64,000 bases of DNA from an uncultured Eubacterium sp. (GTDB lineage: Bacteria > Bacillota > Clostridia > Lachnospirales > Lachnospiraceae), in NCBI GenBank assembly GCA_910584595.1, contig CAJUBQ010000007.1, positions 1 to 64,000 on the forward strand, written 5' to 3'. The notes under the pieces were generated by a model that saw only the letters and a list, made by a program, of their open reading frames with translations, did not search any database and was not told the origin of the DNA. This document shows positions 38,300-47,580 of the stretch, piece by piece (the first letter of the stretch is position 1; every line of letters begins with the position of its first letter). The translations under genes and the position numbers were made by a program.

Positions 38300-39079
38300 A
38301 TGAGCGGTATTTCTGGTATCAGCAGTTATTCATCCTATAACCCTTACAGCCAGATTGCCAGCGGCAATAAGCTGCCATCCGCAGCAAACGGAGCTGCCGA
38401 ACTGACAATTGCTGAAAAGCAGGATGCGCAGATCAGAGGTTACAATGCCGGAACGAACAACCTTCAGTCCGGAAAAGACGTACTGAATATTACAGATGCA
38501 GCTTTAGGCGGTGTTACCGACTATCTGCAAAGAATACGAGAACTGGCGCTGCAGGCTTCCAACACAGCAACCGTAACCGATTCTGACCGCCGCAATATTC
38601 AGCACGAAGTCGATCAGCTGAAACAGGGAATTCAGGACATTGCTTCTCAGACACAGTACAACACCTTAAATTTACTGGACGGCAGTTTCAGTGACGGCCT
38701 GCAGATTGCATCTGATTCCAATGGCAATTCTGTCACGATCAATAATTCCGTAAACTCAACACTGGATGCACTGGGTATTGCAGATTTTGATGTTACGAAA
38801 AATTTTGATCTGAAAGCGATCGACAATGCACTGGAAAAAGTGAACGATCAGCGCAGCCAGGCCGGTGCCCAGTCAAACCGACTGGATCACGCGATCAACT
38901 ATAACTCCTACGCTTCTTTCAATACGCTTGCAGCACGAAGCCGTCTGACGGATACAGATTATCCACAGGCAATATCTGAACTGAAAAAACAACAGACATT
39001 GCAGACTTATGCATTTATGATGCAGAAAAAGAAAATGGAAGCGGAAGCACGCAAAATGCAGAATTTTTGGATTAACTAG
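38300..39079 (+). CDS. Short flagellin-like protein
   Basis: 259 aa. D1 features are clear: GKDVLNITDAALGGVTDYLQ, RIRELALQASNTATVTDSDR, IQHEVDQLKQGIQDIASQTQ, YNTLNLLDGSF, and the C-terminal ALEKVNDQRSQAGAQSNRLD. There is no variable D2/D3 insert. The N-terminus (MSGISGISSYSSYNPYSQIA) lacks the usual 20-25-residue start (typically VxxNxxAMNAxR...), and the C-terminus ends with a charged MMQKKKMEAEARKMQNFWIN instead of the QAN...ILQLL-type helix. D0 is therefore altered at both ends. SD AAAGGGGG is 9 nt upstream. It may be a minor or non-canonical filament protein. Confidence 0.85.
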   Translation: MSGISGISSYSSYNPYSQIASGNKLPSAANGAAELTIAEKQDAQIRGYNAGTNNLQSGKDVLNITDAALGGVTDYLQRIRELALQASNTATVTDSDRRNIQHEVDQLKQGIQDIASQTQYNTLNLLDGSFSDGLQIASDSNGNSVTINNSVNSTLDALGIADFDVTKNFDLKAIDNALEKVNDQRSQAGAQSNRLDHAINYNSYASFNTLAARSRLTDTDYPQAISELKKQQTLQTYAFMMQKKKMEAEARKMQNFWIN

Positions 39080-39110
39080 TACATCGTACTACTAATTACG
39101 AAGCCTTTCA

Positions 39111-39141
39111 CCCCAGCCAAACAGCAAGTGTTTCGCTGGGG
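39111..39141 (+). terminator. Terminator after flagellin
   Basis: CCCCAGC (39111-39117) and GCTGGGG (39135-39141) with an inner AGCAAGTGTTTCGCT hairpin; the T run after the stem is weak. Placed 32 nt after the flagellin stop. Confidence 0.5.
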
Positions 39142-39157
39142 AATTAACAAACAGGAA

Positions 39158-39841
39158 TCATATGTTAAAACACTTTACATTCTCCTCTAATACATGATAT
39201 CTCTGCATCATTACCCATACTCGCAATAATCTTTCCGATAAAAATCCAAAAATTCTCTTTTGATAATCATCATATTCACGCAGATCCGTACGTTTGTCCA
39301 CTTCAAATAAAATATCAAACAACCATACACAATAGGCATCCAATATATCCTTTTTTGTAATGATAATATTACCAAGGGAAATCAGATTGGAAGATAATGA
39401 CCACAAAAACGCTGTTTCATATTGCGGATAACGTTCCTTAATGACTTCATGGCAGCATTCCAAATCTTTCTGCATATGTTTATCACAATAATGCTCATAT
39501 TCATTCAAATATCTGGACATAGAGCTATTCGGCAGGATCATGTCATATTGCTCCATTTTCTCCTGGATATATGCCTTCGTCAAAATCTTCTCATCATGTA
39601 CAAGATAGCGCCTGTAATGGCATAAGCCAATAATATCACAACTGATATTTTTCCACATCCAATACAGTCCTGTCAGCTCACAATAGTTCGCATTTCTGTG
39701 CGAAATGTTTTGTCCTGTATGATCTGTCAAATATCCAAGATCTTCTTTTCCTTCTCTCCCTACCTGCAGCGGTAGATAGATTTCTTCCGTAGCAATATTA
39801 TGAAAATGTTTATGCGCCGCAACAAATATTTTAATATCCAT
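39158..39841 (-). CDS. DUF4422 glycosyltransferase-like protein
   Basis: 227 aa from the ATG at 39841 (MDIKIFVAAHKHF), a typical DUF4422 beginning. Other landmarks: LGYLTDHTGQNISHRNANYC, ELTGLYWMWKN, IIGLCHYRRYLV and YEHYCDKHMQKDLECC. Members occur in capsule and surface glycan clusters and are thought to be sugar transferases. AAAGG lies 11 bases upstream of the start. It is convergent with flagellin. An upstream ATG at 39865 lacks an SD. Confidence 0.8.
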   Translation of the reverse strand: MDIKIFVAAHKHFHNIATEEIYLPLQVGREGKEDLGYLTDHTGQNISHRNANYCELTGLYWMWKNISCDIIGLCHYRRYLVHDEKILTKAYIQEKMEQYDMILPNSSMSRYLNEYEHYCDKHMQKDLECCHEVIKERYPQYETAFLWSLSSNLISLGNIIITKKDILDAYCVWLFDILFEVDKRTDLREYDDYQKRIFGFLSERLLRVWVMMQRYHVLEENVKCFNI

Positions 39842-39887
39842 AATATTTTTAGCCTTTCTTTTCATAATTTATACTGCACACCAGTTA

Positions 39888-39968
39888 AATTTACAGTATC
39901 CCCGACTACAGACCGCCAACCGGCAACTTTTCGAGGTTGCGTTACTGTAAATTCTGGCGTTCTGTAGT
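39888..39968. repeat. Interleaved inverted repeats (possible pseudoknot RNA)
   Basis: AATTTACAGTA (39888-39898) pairs with TACTGTAAATT (39943-39953), 11/11. ACTACAGACCGCCA (39905-39918) pairs with TGGCGTTCTGTAGT (39955-39968), 13/14. The order a-b-a'-b' is that of an H-type pseudoknot. An inner hairpin GCAAC / GTTGC (39923-39940) sits in the middle. It lies upstream of the DUF4422 gene on the minus strand. Confidence 0.6.
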
Positions 39969-39988
39969 ATAACCATAAAACAATCAAG

Positions 39989-40016
39989 CGATGTCTCATA
40001 TTTGGGACACCGCTTT
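39989..40016 (-). terminator. Hairpin overlapping the end of the 40015-40473 gene
   Basis: AAGCGATGTC and GACACCGCTT pair with one mismatch around a short loop; on the minus strand T-rich GATTGTTTTATGG follows. It probably ends the operon that enters from 41562. Confidence 0.55.
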
Positions 40017-40473
40017 ATCTATTGCAATATGCTAATGCAAAAGTCCGCTCCTCCAGCTTCATTTCCTGACACGGATACCGTTGTATAAAATAATTTAAAA
40101 AGAACTCCTCATCCGCATCAAACAAAATCATTGATGTATGCTTACAAAAATCATCTATAACAGAAAAAGCGCTGCTTTTTGACATGCACAACATCACTCC
40201 TAAATCATATTTTCTGTCCGGCAGATTTTTCATATCATAAATGTTATCGTAGACAATTTGATAAATCGGTAATTCTATATATGGATATAAGTCTACTCCA
40301 TCTAATCGTATATTCTGAGATATCCTGCAATTCATCGCCTGCCGCGATAAAGCCCCCATTCGTTTCAGCATCATTCCAAAATCCAGCACACTGGACGGCT
40401 GAAGCTGCCGAATCACTTCAAAATAAACATAAATATCATTTTCATCTGTGACTGCCTGTTGAAATAACTTCAT
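40015..40473 (-). CDS. Unrecognised protein, possibly degenerate methyltransferase fold
   Basis: 152 aa from the ATG at 40473 (MKLFQQAVTDENDIYVYFEV), preceded by GGGGAG; a TTG at 40497 is the alternative. SSVLDFGMMLKRMGALSRQA near residue 28, then LDGVDLYPYIELPIYQIVYD and LPDRKYDLGVMLCM look like a Rossmann-type methyltransferase skeleton (Asp after a beta strand, then D-x-V-D-L), but the glycine-rich SAM motif is lost. Sits 36 nt after a GT2-TPR gene and likely co-transcribed. No function is assigned. Confidence 0.5.
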   Translation of the reverse strand: MKLFQQAVTDENDIYVYFEVIRQLQPSSVLDFGMMLKRMGALSRQAMNCRISQNIRLDGVDLYPYIELPIYQIVYDNIYDMKNLPDRKYDLGVMLCMSKSSAFSVIDDFCKHTSMILFDADEEFFLNYFIQRYPCQEMKLEERTFALAYCNR

Positions 40474-40509
40474 TGCCCGTTTCTCCCCATCATACAATGA
40501 TTGCAGCTG

Positions 40510-41562
40510 TCATCCTTTGATTTTTTTGTACCTTTTTTGCGCCGGTTCGTAATCTCCGCAGCAGCGGTACATTTCCAATGCTCTTGCCGTATTTCCGGTA
40601 CACTCATAAATAACCCCTGCATTATAAAGCGCAAGATAACTATTTACTCCTTTCATACGGCTCTCTTTCTGTCTGGAAGCTTTTAAAAATTCCTCTATCG
40701 CACGTTCAAACATTTCATTGTTCATGTAAATAAGCCCCATTAAAAACTGAAAATCCGCGCTTTTTCCAAATTCTTCATAGACGCCTTCCAGTCCAAGCGC
40801 CTGATCTGCCTTCCCGCTATTCAGCAGCGCATACCCATAACTCTCCACTGCATCTATCACATACTCCAGCTTTGGATCCAAATCAAAAGAAAGCGCCTCT
40901 GAAAAAAAGTCACTTGCCCGCTCATAGTCATTTATCATATAATAACTCTTACCAAGCTGCGATAAAATATATGGATCCGGGCCATTTTCCTTCAATGTCT
41001 CCTCTAACAGCTGAATATTGCGCCTCGCTTTTTCGATCCGCTGCGGTTCCGATAATAAATATCCGGAATGCTCCATAATAATTGTTGTATCATAAACCGG
41101 ATACAAATTACCATCTTTTGCTACCAGCTGTTCATGAATCTTTCCTTCATAACAATAATACCTTCGATCAAACAGACGGTTAATATATTCCCTGCTCTCT
41201 CTTATTTCATGATCTTGTCTGATGAAATTCACCCGTTGCACCCGTCCAACAGCTTTTGGATGTTTCGCGATCTGTTGTTTCAACTTCTCTATCTCGATCC
41301 TTCTTACATATTCATCACTGTCAACCACAAATACCATATTATTTTTCGCCTTTGATACTGCAAAGTTCTTTGCCTTTGCAAAATCACCGCACCATTCAAA
41401 CTCATAAATACAATCTGTGTAACGCTGCGCCATCTGCAGCGTCCCATCCTCAGATCCCGTATCTGCTACTACTATCTCAAAACCATAACCGGAAATCTGC
41501 TCTAAACAGCGTTCCAGATTTTCTTTTTCATTTTTTGTAATAATACATACCGACAGCATCAT
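40510..41562 (-). CDS. GT2 glycosyltransferase with TPR repeats
   Basis: About 350 aa. The start is at the tandem ATG at 41562/41559 behind GAGG. GT2 domain: SVCIITKNEKENLERCLEQI, VVADTGSEDGTLQMAQRYTD, VVDSDEYVRR (DxD region). From about residue 190 TPR helices follow: YILSQLGKSYYMINDYERAS, FQFLMGLIYMNNEMFERAIE, YNAGVIYECTGNTARALEMY. This fusion is common in Clostridia near flagellins and glycans. A role in protein or flagellin glycosylation is inferred from context. Confidence 0.88.
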   Translation of the reverse strand: MMLSVCIITKNEKENLERCLEQISGYGFEIVVADTGSEDGTLQMAQRYTDCIYEFEWCGDFAKAKNFAVSKAKNNMVFVVDSDEYVRRIEIEKLKQQIAKHPKAVGRVQRVNFIRQDHEIRESREYINRLFDRRYYCYEGKIHEQLVAKDGNLYPVYDTTIIMEHSGYLLSEPQRIEKARRNIQLLEETLKENGPDPYILSQLGKSYYMINDYERASDFFSEALSFDLDPKLEYVIDAVESYGYALLNSGKADQALGLEGVYEEFGKSADFQFLMGLIYMNNEMFERAIEEFLKASRQKESRMKGVNSYLALYNAGVIYECTGNTARALEMYRCCGDYEPAQKRYKKIKG

Positions 41563-41623
41563 ACATTCCTCACCGTTCATATGATTTGCAGATTTTAAAT
41601 CCGTCGTAACTTTATCAGATTAT

Positions 41624-42178
41624 TTATTTACAGTTCCTTATCTCTGAAAAATCGATCTCAAAATCATCATAGATTCCAACTGGTATAGTATCCGAAAATG
41701 TATATTCTTCCACTTCATCATTCTCAAAATTATAAACCGTAATACGGTCTTTTTCATAATCAACAATCCAATATTCCAGAACACCCGCAGATCTATACTG
41801 AAACAATTTTATATAATAATCCATTCGTTTGCTTGATGGCGATACAATCTCAATAATCCAATCAGGAGCTCCTTTACAACCCTTATCTGTTATCTTGTCT
41901 TTATCGCAAATCACGGATATATCCGGTTCTACATAATTTGCATGATCCTTGTTCAAAAATACTGCAAATGGAGATGGGAACACTTCACACTCTCCACTAT
42001 TTTTTCGAATATACAAATTGATTTCTGTATTGATATAATTTAACAATCTTTGATGCTTCGTACTTGGAGGAGCCATATCATAAATCAAACCATCGATCAG
42101 CTCTGCTCTCTGCCCGTCCGGTAATGCATAAATATCTTCGATTGTATGATATGCCGATTCCCTTGCCAATGCATCCAT
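41624..42178 (-). CDS. Uma2-family (PD-(D/E)XK-like) protein
   Basis: 184 aa. Uma2/DUF820 signature: YEDIYALPDGQ-type N-terminus (IEDIYALPDGQRAELIDGLI), STKHQRLLNYINTEI, VEPDISVICDKDKI (catalytic Asp), APDWIIEIVSPSSKRMDYYI (catalytic Glu and downstream polar residue), GVLEYWIVDYEKDRI. It belongs to the restriction-endonuclease-fold superfamily but its biological role is unknown. Stand-alone, convergent with nothing; an intact reading frame. Copies are often numerous in Lachnospiraceae genomes. Confidence 0.9.
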   Translation of the reverse strand: MDALARESAYHTIEDIYALPDGQRAELIDGLIYDMAPPSTKHQRLLNYINTEINLYIRKNSGECEVFPSPFAVFLNKDHANYVEPDISVICDKDKITDKGCKGAPDWIIEIVSPSSKRMDYYIKLFQYRSAGVLEYWIVDYEKDRITVYNFENDEVEEYTFSDTIPVGIYDDFEIDFSEIRNCK

Positions 42179-42405
42179 TTTGTCACCAAATGTTCTTTCC
42201 TTTTTATAATGATACTAACTGATATAAATTATATCTCAATATATCTATAGAATCAATCAGAAATTTCTTTCCGTATCCTTTACTCTTTTCAGATCATCCG
42301 CTATAATATGTAAAACAGATATATTTTCGATTGGAATATTTGAATCAGCCATGTTTTATACCAAATCAGCATACTCCGCTGTTTTAAGAAAGGAGCCAAA
42401 TAAGA

Positions 42406-44007
42406 ATGAGACGTTACTTTAATACAGAAGGCATCTGTGAACCTTCTTCTCACTACATGGTTCAGCTGGATACACGACTGGACAAAATAAAACGTGCTTA
42501 TGTCGACCGTGGAAAATACTTAACTATCAGCCGCGGCAGGCAATATGGAAAAACAACAACGCTCAAAGCATTAATAAAATATTTATCGCCCGACTATCTG
42601 GTCTTATTTTTAGATTTTCAGATGCTTAGTTCCGAATCTTTCCGCAATGAGTCTGTATTTTCCATAGCTTTTGCCGAACTTTTACAAAAGGCTCTGCAAA
42701 ATAGCCACCTGACGCAAAGTGAGAAATGTGCACAGCCCATCGGTCAATTCTTTTCATTCACTCAAATGAACGCAACCATCAGTTTGAGAGAGTTGTTTTC
42801 CCACATAAGCTTACTATGCAAAACAACACCTCTCCCCATCGTCTTAATTATTGATGAAGCAGACAACGCTTCAAACAACCATGTATTTATTGATTTCCTT
42901 TCTATGTTACGGGGATACTATCTGGACCGTGAAAACAGCCCCATTTTCCACTCAGTAATTTTAGCCGGGGTATACGATATTAAAAATTTAAAATTAAAAC
43001 TGCGTCCTGAAGAAGAACACCAATATAACAGCCCTTGGAACATTGCCGCCAAATTCAACATAAATATGAATTTTACAACAAAGGAAATCGCTGCTATGCT
43101 GCAGGAATATGAAACAGACTGCCATACAGGCATGGACGTTCCAGCTGTTGCGAAAGAAATCTTTCTATATACCTGCGGCTACCCATATCTGGTATCCGCC
43201 ATATGTAAAATACTCGATGAAGACTTGCCAGAACTAGAACCAGATTTTAGCAGCAAATGTATTTGGAAAAAAGAAGGCGTCACCCAAGCCGTACATCATC
43301 TTTTAAAAGAAGATATTCCTCTGCTCGCAAGTATGGCTAAACAATTAGATTCTTACGCTGAGCTCCATACTATGACAGAAGAAATATTGTACGAAGGAAA
43401 GCAAATTGCCTACAGCCAAATGGAAAAATCTGTCAACCTTGGAACCATGTTTGGTTTTTTTAAAGAAAACAACGGACACGTTGCCATCGCAAACCGTATT
43501 TTTGAAATGGCTCTGCTCAATATGTTTGCCGCAAAAGAGGCTGTCAGCAATGAAGCATACCGATATGGCCAGCGTGATAAAAACCAATTTATTCAATATG
43601 GCCAACTGAATATGCGGCTTATTTTAGAGAAATTCATAGAACATTTTACAGATATTTATGGAAATAATGATGAGAAATTTATAGAAAAATATGGTAGAAA
43701 ATTTTTTCTTCTTTATTTAAAGCCCATTATAAATGGCACTGGAAATTACTATATTGAAGCTCAAACAAGAGATATGTGCAGAACAGATGTGATAATAGAT
43801 TATAGGGGAATACAATATGTCATTGAATTGAAAATCTGGCATGGTAATGCATATCATCAACGCGGCGAACAACAGCTTGCTGAATATTTAGATTATTTTC
43901 ATCTTCAAACAGGATATCTGCTGAGTTTTAATTTTAATCAAAAGAAAAATCCAGGTATCAAAGAAATTCATCTGGATGACAGAACAATTATAGAAGCAGT
44001 TGTTTAA
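42406..44007 (+). CDS. AAA-like ATPase fused to a PD-(D/E)XK nuclease domain
   Basis: 533 aa. Walker A is GRQYGKTTT near residue 44 and Walker B is VLIIDEADNA near residue 149. The C-terminal nuclease-like domain has CRTDVIIDYRGIQYVIELKI, then HQRGEQQLAEYLDYFHLQTG, the D...ExK pattern, and ends GIKEIHLDDRTIIEAVV. This matches the AAA-ATPase_like/PDDEXK_9 protein class, abundant in gut anaerobes, with no agreed function (defence or selfish DNA are proposals). SD AAGGAG at 42391. The stop codon TAA at 44005 is the first three bases of a 26-bp direct repeat shared with the broken relative next door. Confidence 0.85.
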   Translation: MRRYFNTEGICEPSSHYMVQLDTRLDKIKRAYVDRGKYLTISRGRQYGKTTTLKALIKYLSPDYLVLFLDFQMLSSESFRNESVFSIAFAELLQKALQNSHLTQSEKCAQPIGQFFSFTQMNATISLRELFSHISLLCKTTPLPIVLIIDEADNASNNHVFIDFLSMLRGYYLDRENSPIFHSVILAGVYDIKNLKLKLRPEEEHQYNSPWNIAAKFNINMNFTTKEIAAMLQEYETDCHTGMDVPAVAKEIFLYTCGYPYLVSAICKILDEDLPELEPDFSSKCIWKKEGVTQAVHHLLKEDIPLLASMAKQLDSYAELHTMTEEILYEGKQIAYSQMEKSVNLGTMFGFFKENNGHVAIANRIFEMALLNMFAAKEAVSNEAYRYGQRDKNQFIQYGQLNMRLILEKFIEHFTDIYGNNDEKFIEKYGRKFFLLYLKPIINGTGNYYIEAQTRDMCRTDVIIDYRGIQYVIELKIWHGNAYHQRGEQQLAEYLDYFHLQTGYLLSFNFNQKKNPGIKEIHLDDRTIIEAVV

Positions 44008-44412
44008 ACTCCAGACAGCATCCACATCATAATAGCGCTTTACACAACGAAAAAATCACTGCAACCCGGTAAACATAAGGGATACAGCGATTTTTTCTTT
44101 TGCTAACCGTCAAAGACTGAACCACCATCAACATAAACCTCTTTGCCTCTAAAAGCAAATCCATAGATCCGAATCCTGTCTTTCGGAACCCCTTTTGCTT
44201 CCAAAGCAATCGCATATTTTTTATCAATAATCTGCCTAATTGCAGATCTAACGGTATCTTCTAATGATTTTTCATTTCATCAAATACACATCGCGCTTCC
44301 AGATTTGTCAAGGAAAATGTGTATTCCTCTATTCCTCTTCTGTTTTTTTCGATCTTTTCTGTTTTTATATAACCACTGGCTAAAAATAAACTCCAGACAG
44401 CATCCACATCAT
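44005..44412. repeat. 26-bp direct repeat pair
   Basis: The 26 bases starting TAAACTCCAGACAGCATCCA are identical at 44005-44030 and 44387-44412. The second copy is coding DNA (antisense) of the broken ATPase/nuclease gene (reads DVDAVWSLF there). The first begins with the stop codon of the intact gene. It is a scar of duplication or recombination between the two related genes. Confidence 0.8.
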
Positions 44413-45470
44413 GATCTAATTGACTATAAATAATTTCTTCATCAATTGCCGCATGAAATACATTTCCCGTTAATATCTTCCAAAATGATTTTAACATCTG
44501 CACCATATATACGAATCAATCGCTCCACCAGCCGATTAGAACTCGTATGCGCCCAATATGCCGAAAATTTCTTTTTATCAAGAAAATTAACAATGGACCA
44601 TGGATTATAAATATGATCGTAATTACCAAATTTAAAGCCATCATACCACTTTCTGACATCCTCACTGCAATCCTGCAGACCATATTCTGACAACGCTTTT
44701 AAGACCTCTTCTTCCGTAAATCCAAAAATATTCTCATATTTATTAGAAGTTGCTGTAACAACCTCCAAATTATTCAGATCCGAAAAAACAGACTCCTTGC
44801 TCACTCTCGTTATCCCTGTCATAATCGCACGTTCCAAATACGGATTCGTCTTAAAAGTATTATTCAAGAAACTTCTTGTAAACGGAATTACTTCATCCCA
44901 ATATCCATTAATATATGCTTCCTGCATTGGAGTGTCATATTCGTCTAACAAAATGATTACCTTTTTAGCATAGTAATTAGATAAATATCGGGACAGCTGG
45001 TATAACGCCATGGAAGCAGTTACATCATCCATATCTGCCGTCACATTGTAAAAAAATTCTTTTTCCACTTCTGACAGCAAATCACCTTCCAGTAAAAATC
45101 TATGATCCGCATACAAATTAACAAGTAACTGACAAATTTTTTGTCTTGTTTTTACATAACTATTTTCTTTAATTCCTGCAAAGCTCAGGCTAATAACAGG
45201 ATATGTTCCCTGAAGCTCTCGGTATTTCTCCTCTTCCCAGATTTTTAATCCTTGAAACAGCTTCACGCAACCGGCATATTTTACAGAAAAAAACTGCTCC
45301 ACCATACTCATCGTAAGTGTCTTCCCAAATCGTCTTGGACGAGTAATGAGTGTAGCCTTATCTCCATTTTCCCACCATTCCTTAATAAAACATGTCTTAT
45401 CAATATAAAAGTAATTTCCTTCTATAATATCGCTAAATCTATCCAAACCGATTGCAACTGTTTTCGTCAT
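44103..45470 (-). pseudogene. Frameshifted and internally deleted ATPase/PD-(D/E)XK protein
   Basis: The first 342 codons from 45470 are intact AAA-ATPase_like: IIEGNYFYIDKTCFIKEWWE, Walker A TRPRRFGKTLTMSM, Walker B KKVIILLDEYDTPMQEAY, VVTATSNKYENIFGFTEEEV, WYDGFKFGNYDHIYNPWSI. Near 44480 the frame shifts into another that reads IDEEIIYSQLDHDVDAVWSL to 44261. The expected C-terminal piece (YAIALEAKGVPKDRIRIYGF, then GKEVYVDGGSVFDG and a stop at 44103) is found in a third frame, but the segment holding the PD-(D/E)XK catalytic residues is missing. So at least two lesions: a frameshift and a deletion. Confidence 0.85.
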
Positions 45471-45942
45471 AGACCTGTCTCCTAAAGCTTCTTTGCATGA
45501 TCATTCGGAAAAATGAATAACTCCTTTATGTACTCCGTACAAAACGTAAGCAATCCACGCTGCATACCCAGCAAATTGAAAAAAGTTCAAAAATTATTGT
45601 TTCTAACATTGATTCTCCTGTTCTTTTGTTTTTTATCAAATTTAAAATTTCTTTTCTACAAGCACAAAATTTTCTCTGCCTGCTCTTGCTGCGGTACATC
45701 TCCATCATTTTCCAAATTCAAATCCGGGCTTTTCGTTCTTCAATATCCACATGAATACCTGCTACTTCCTTCTGCTTTTCATTTGTAATACCTCTGTACA
45801 ATCCTTGGTAGTGTCAAGTCTGCTACCTTATTTTTCTACTCAAAGCCTTTATTTTAGGGAGTTTGCAAAAAAATGAGCAATGACCTCCCTTTTCTGGTAT
45901 AATGTCAGTGACCAAACCAACACCCGAAAGGAGCCATTGCTC

Positions 45943-47397
45943 ATGGACATTATACAATACCTGTTAAATATAATTCAATACCTTTATTACATGAACCGCT
46001 GGCTGGTCCTGTTTATTTGCAAGTATATTCCGCTTAAACAGTGGGCACATGATGATTCCCATTCTCCCAAATACCAGAAATTCAAGGTGGATAAACTCCC
46101 TAAAATCCTTTATTGCGAAAAGTGGGATTACAGGGATTACATCCCTTACCTTGAATGGCGCTACGGCAAAAAGGTGAAGCCTGTCGTCCGCCGAAAAGAA
46201 TGCAATATCCCGGATGAATGCACATGCCCACGCTGCAGTGCCCCGAAGCCGTACCTGTATAAAAACAACGGGGCAAAGGGCCAGATCCTGTGTAAGGTAT
46301 GCTCCACTGCCTTTTCGCCGGAAGAAAACAGGTTCACGAAGCCGTTTACGCTCAGATGCCCTTACTGTTCCCGCGCCCTTGCCCACAAAAAGGAGCGCAA
46401 GCAGTTTACCGTCCATAAATGCGTGAATCCGGAATGCCCGTATTATCTCCACAACCTTAAAAAAGTGGATAAGGGGGACCTAAAAGAAGACTATGGAAAA
46501 AATAAATATAAGCTCCACTACATCTACCGTGAGTTCACCGTGGATTTTTTCCGCATGGACTTAAACTCACTGCCTAAAAACGCTTCTTCACTTAAATTCA
46601 CGAGGCACAGTGCGCATGTTATGTCACTATGCCTGACGCTGCGTGTCAACCTGGGGTTGTCACTGCGCAAGACCTCACAAGCTTTAAAAGACCTCTATGG
46701 CATCCAGGTTTCACACCAGCAGATTGCCAACTATTGTAAGGCTGCGGCCCTGTGCGTAAAGCCGTTTGTGGACCATTATGACTATAAGGCTGGCAGCGTT
46801 TTTACCGCTGACGAAACCTATATTAAGGTGCGCGGCATAAAGGGCTATGTCTGGCTCATTATGGACGCTGCAAAACGTTCCATTATCGGCTACCAGACAT
46901 CTGACAACAGGGGCGTCGGCCCGTGTATCCTGGCCATGCGGATGGCTTTCCGCAGCCTGAAAAAGCTGCCGGAAAACTTCCGGTTTATCGCCGATGGATA
47001 CAGCGCATACCCGCTTGCCGCCCAGCAGTTTTACAATGAATACGGCGATAGTTTTAAGTTTGAGGTTACACAGGTCATCGGCCTGACAAACGATGACGCC
47101 GTCTCCACGGAGTTCCGCCCTTACAAGCAGATGATTGAACGGGTAAACCGCACCTACAAAGCATCCTACCGCCCTACAAACGGCTTTGACAGCTTTGACG
47201 GGGCGAATTATGACCTTGCCCTGTGGGTAGCTTATTACAACTTCCTGCGCCCGCACAAACATGCCTGTTTTGATGTCCTGAACAAAGTGGAAGCCCTAAA
47301 AAACACAGGGACAATGCCCGGCAAATGGCTGCTCCTTATTTTCCTTGGCCAGCAGACAATTTTAAACCTTCAAAAGCAGGGCTGCGGCGCCGCCTGA
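45943..47397 (+). CDS. DDE transposase with N-terminal zinc ribbons
   Basis: 484 aa from the ATG at 45943, after GAAAGGAG; the frame to 45880 is not needed. Zinc-ribbon-like Cys pairs: CTCPRC and CKVC (about 94-120), CPYC and CVNPEC (about 139-165). An HTH-like stretch SLRKTSQALKDLYGIQVSHQ precedes the RNase H-like core: Asp290 in FTADETYIKV, Asp351 in FIADGYSAYP, Glu399 in MIERVNRTYK. Core resembles IS6/IS240-type transposases. Intact, so the IS may be active. It is much richer in G+C than its surroundings. Confidence 0.9.
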   Translation: MDIIQYLLNIIQYLYYMNRWLVLFICKYIPLKQWAHDDSHSPKYQKFKVDKLPKILYCEKWDYRDYIPYLEWRYGKKVKPVVRRKECNIPDECTCPRCSAPKPYLYKNNGAKGQILCKVCSTAFSPEENRFTKPFTLRCPYCSRALAHKKERKQFTVHKCVNPECPYYLHNLKKVDKGDLKEDYGKNKYKLHYIYREFTVDFFRMDLNSLPKNASSLKFTRHSAHVMSLCLTLRVNLGLSLRKTSQALKDLYGIQVSHQQIANYCKAAALCVKPFVDHYDYKAGSVFTADETYIKVRGIKGYVWLIMDAAKRSIIGYQTSDNRGVGPCILAMRMAFRSLKKLPENFRFIADGYSAYPLAAQQFYNEYGDSFKFEVTQVIGLTNDDAVSTEFRPYKQMIERVNRTYKASYRPTNGFDSFDGANYDLALWVAYYNFLRPHKHACFDVLNKVEALKNTGTMPGKWLLLIFLGQQTILNLQKQGCGAA

Positions 47398-47456
47398 CTG
47401 TTCTAAGATTCGGAGCCGGAGGCAACCCAGCCACTGGAATCCCTGATTCCGGCCTG

Positions 47457-47580
47457 CCCTTGACAGCATACAGAATAAACGCTACACTGCCTTGAACCGG
47501 CGGCGGGAAAACCTGGCTGTTCTTTAGTTCTTCGCCGTCGGTGAAACACGGACAGCGTTTATTCTGTATGCTGTCAAGGG
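47457..47580. repeat. Perfect 27-bp-arm hairpin inside the IS
   Basis: Arms 47457-47483 and 47554-47580 are exact complements over 27 bases (left arm begins CCCTTGACAGCATACAGAAT), with a 70-nt loop that holds a second inverted repeat (ACCGGCGGCG / CGCCGTCGGT). It follows the transposase and may protect the IS from outside transcription or be a transposition-related structure. The rest of 47581-47707 is AT-rich without a gene. Confidence 0.85.

Noticed and set aside
45513..45788. 91-aa plus-strand frame with a hydrophobic stretch
   Set aside because: It is antisense to the APS kinase remnant and lacks an SD; the hydrophobic run comes from AT-rich sequence.
45964..47262. Long antisense frames inside the IS transposase
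   Set aside because: They mirror the transposase codon pattern in G+C-rich DNA and have no family match.
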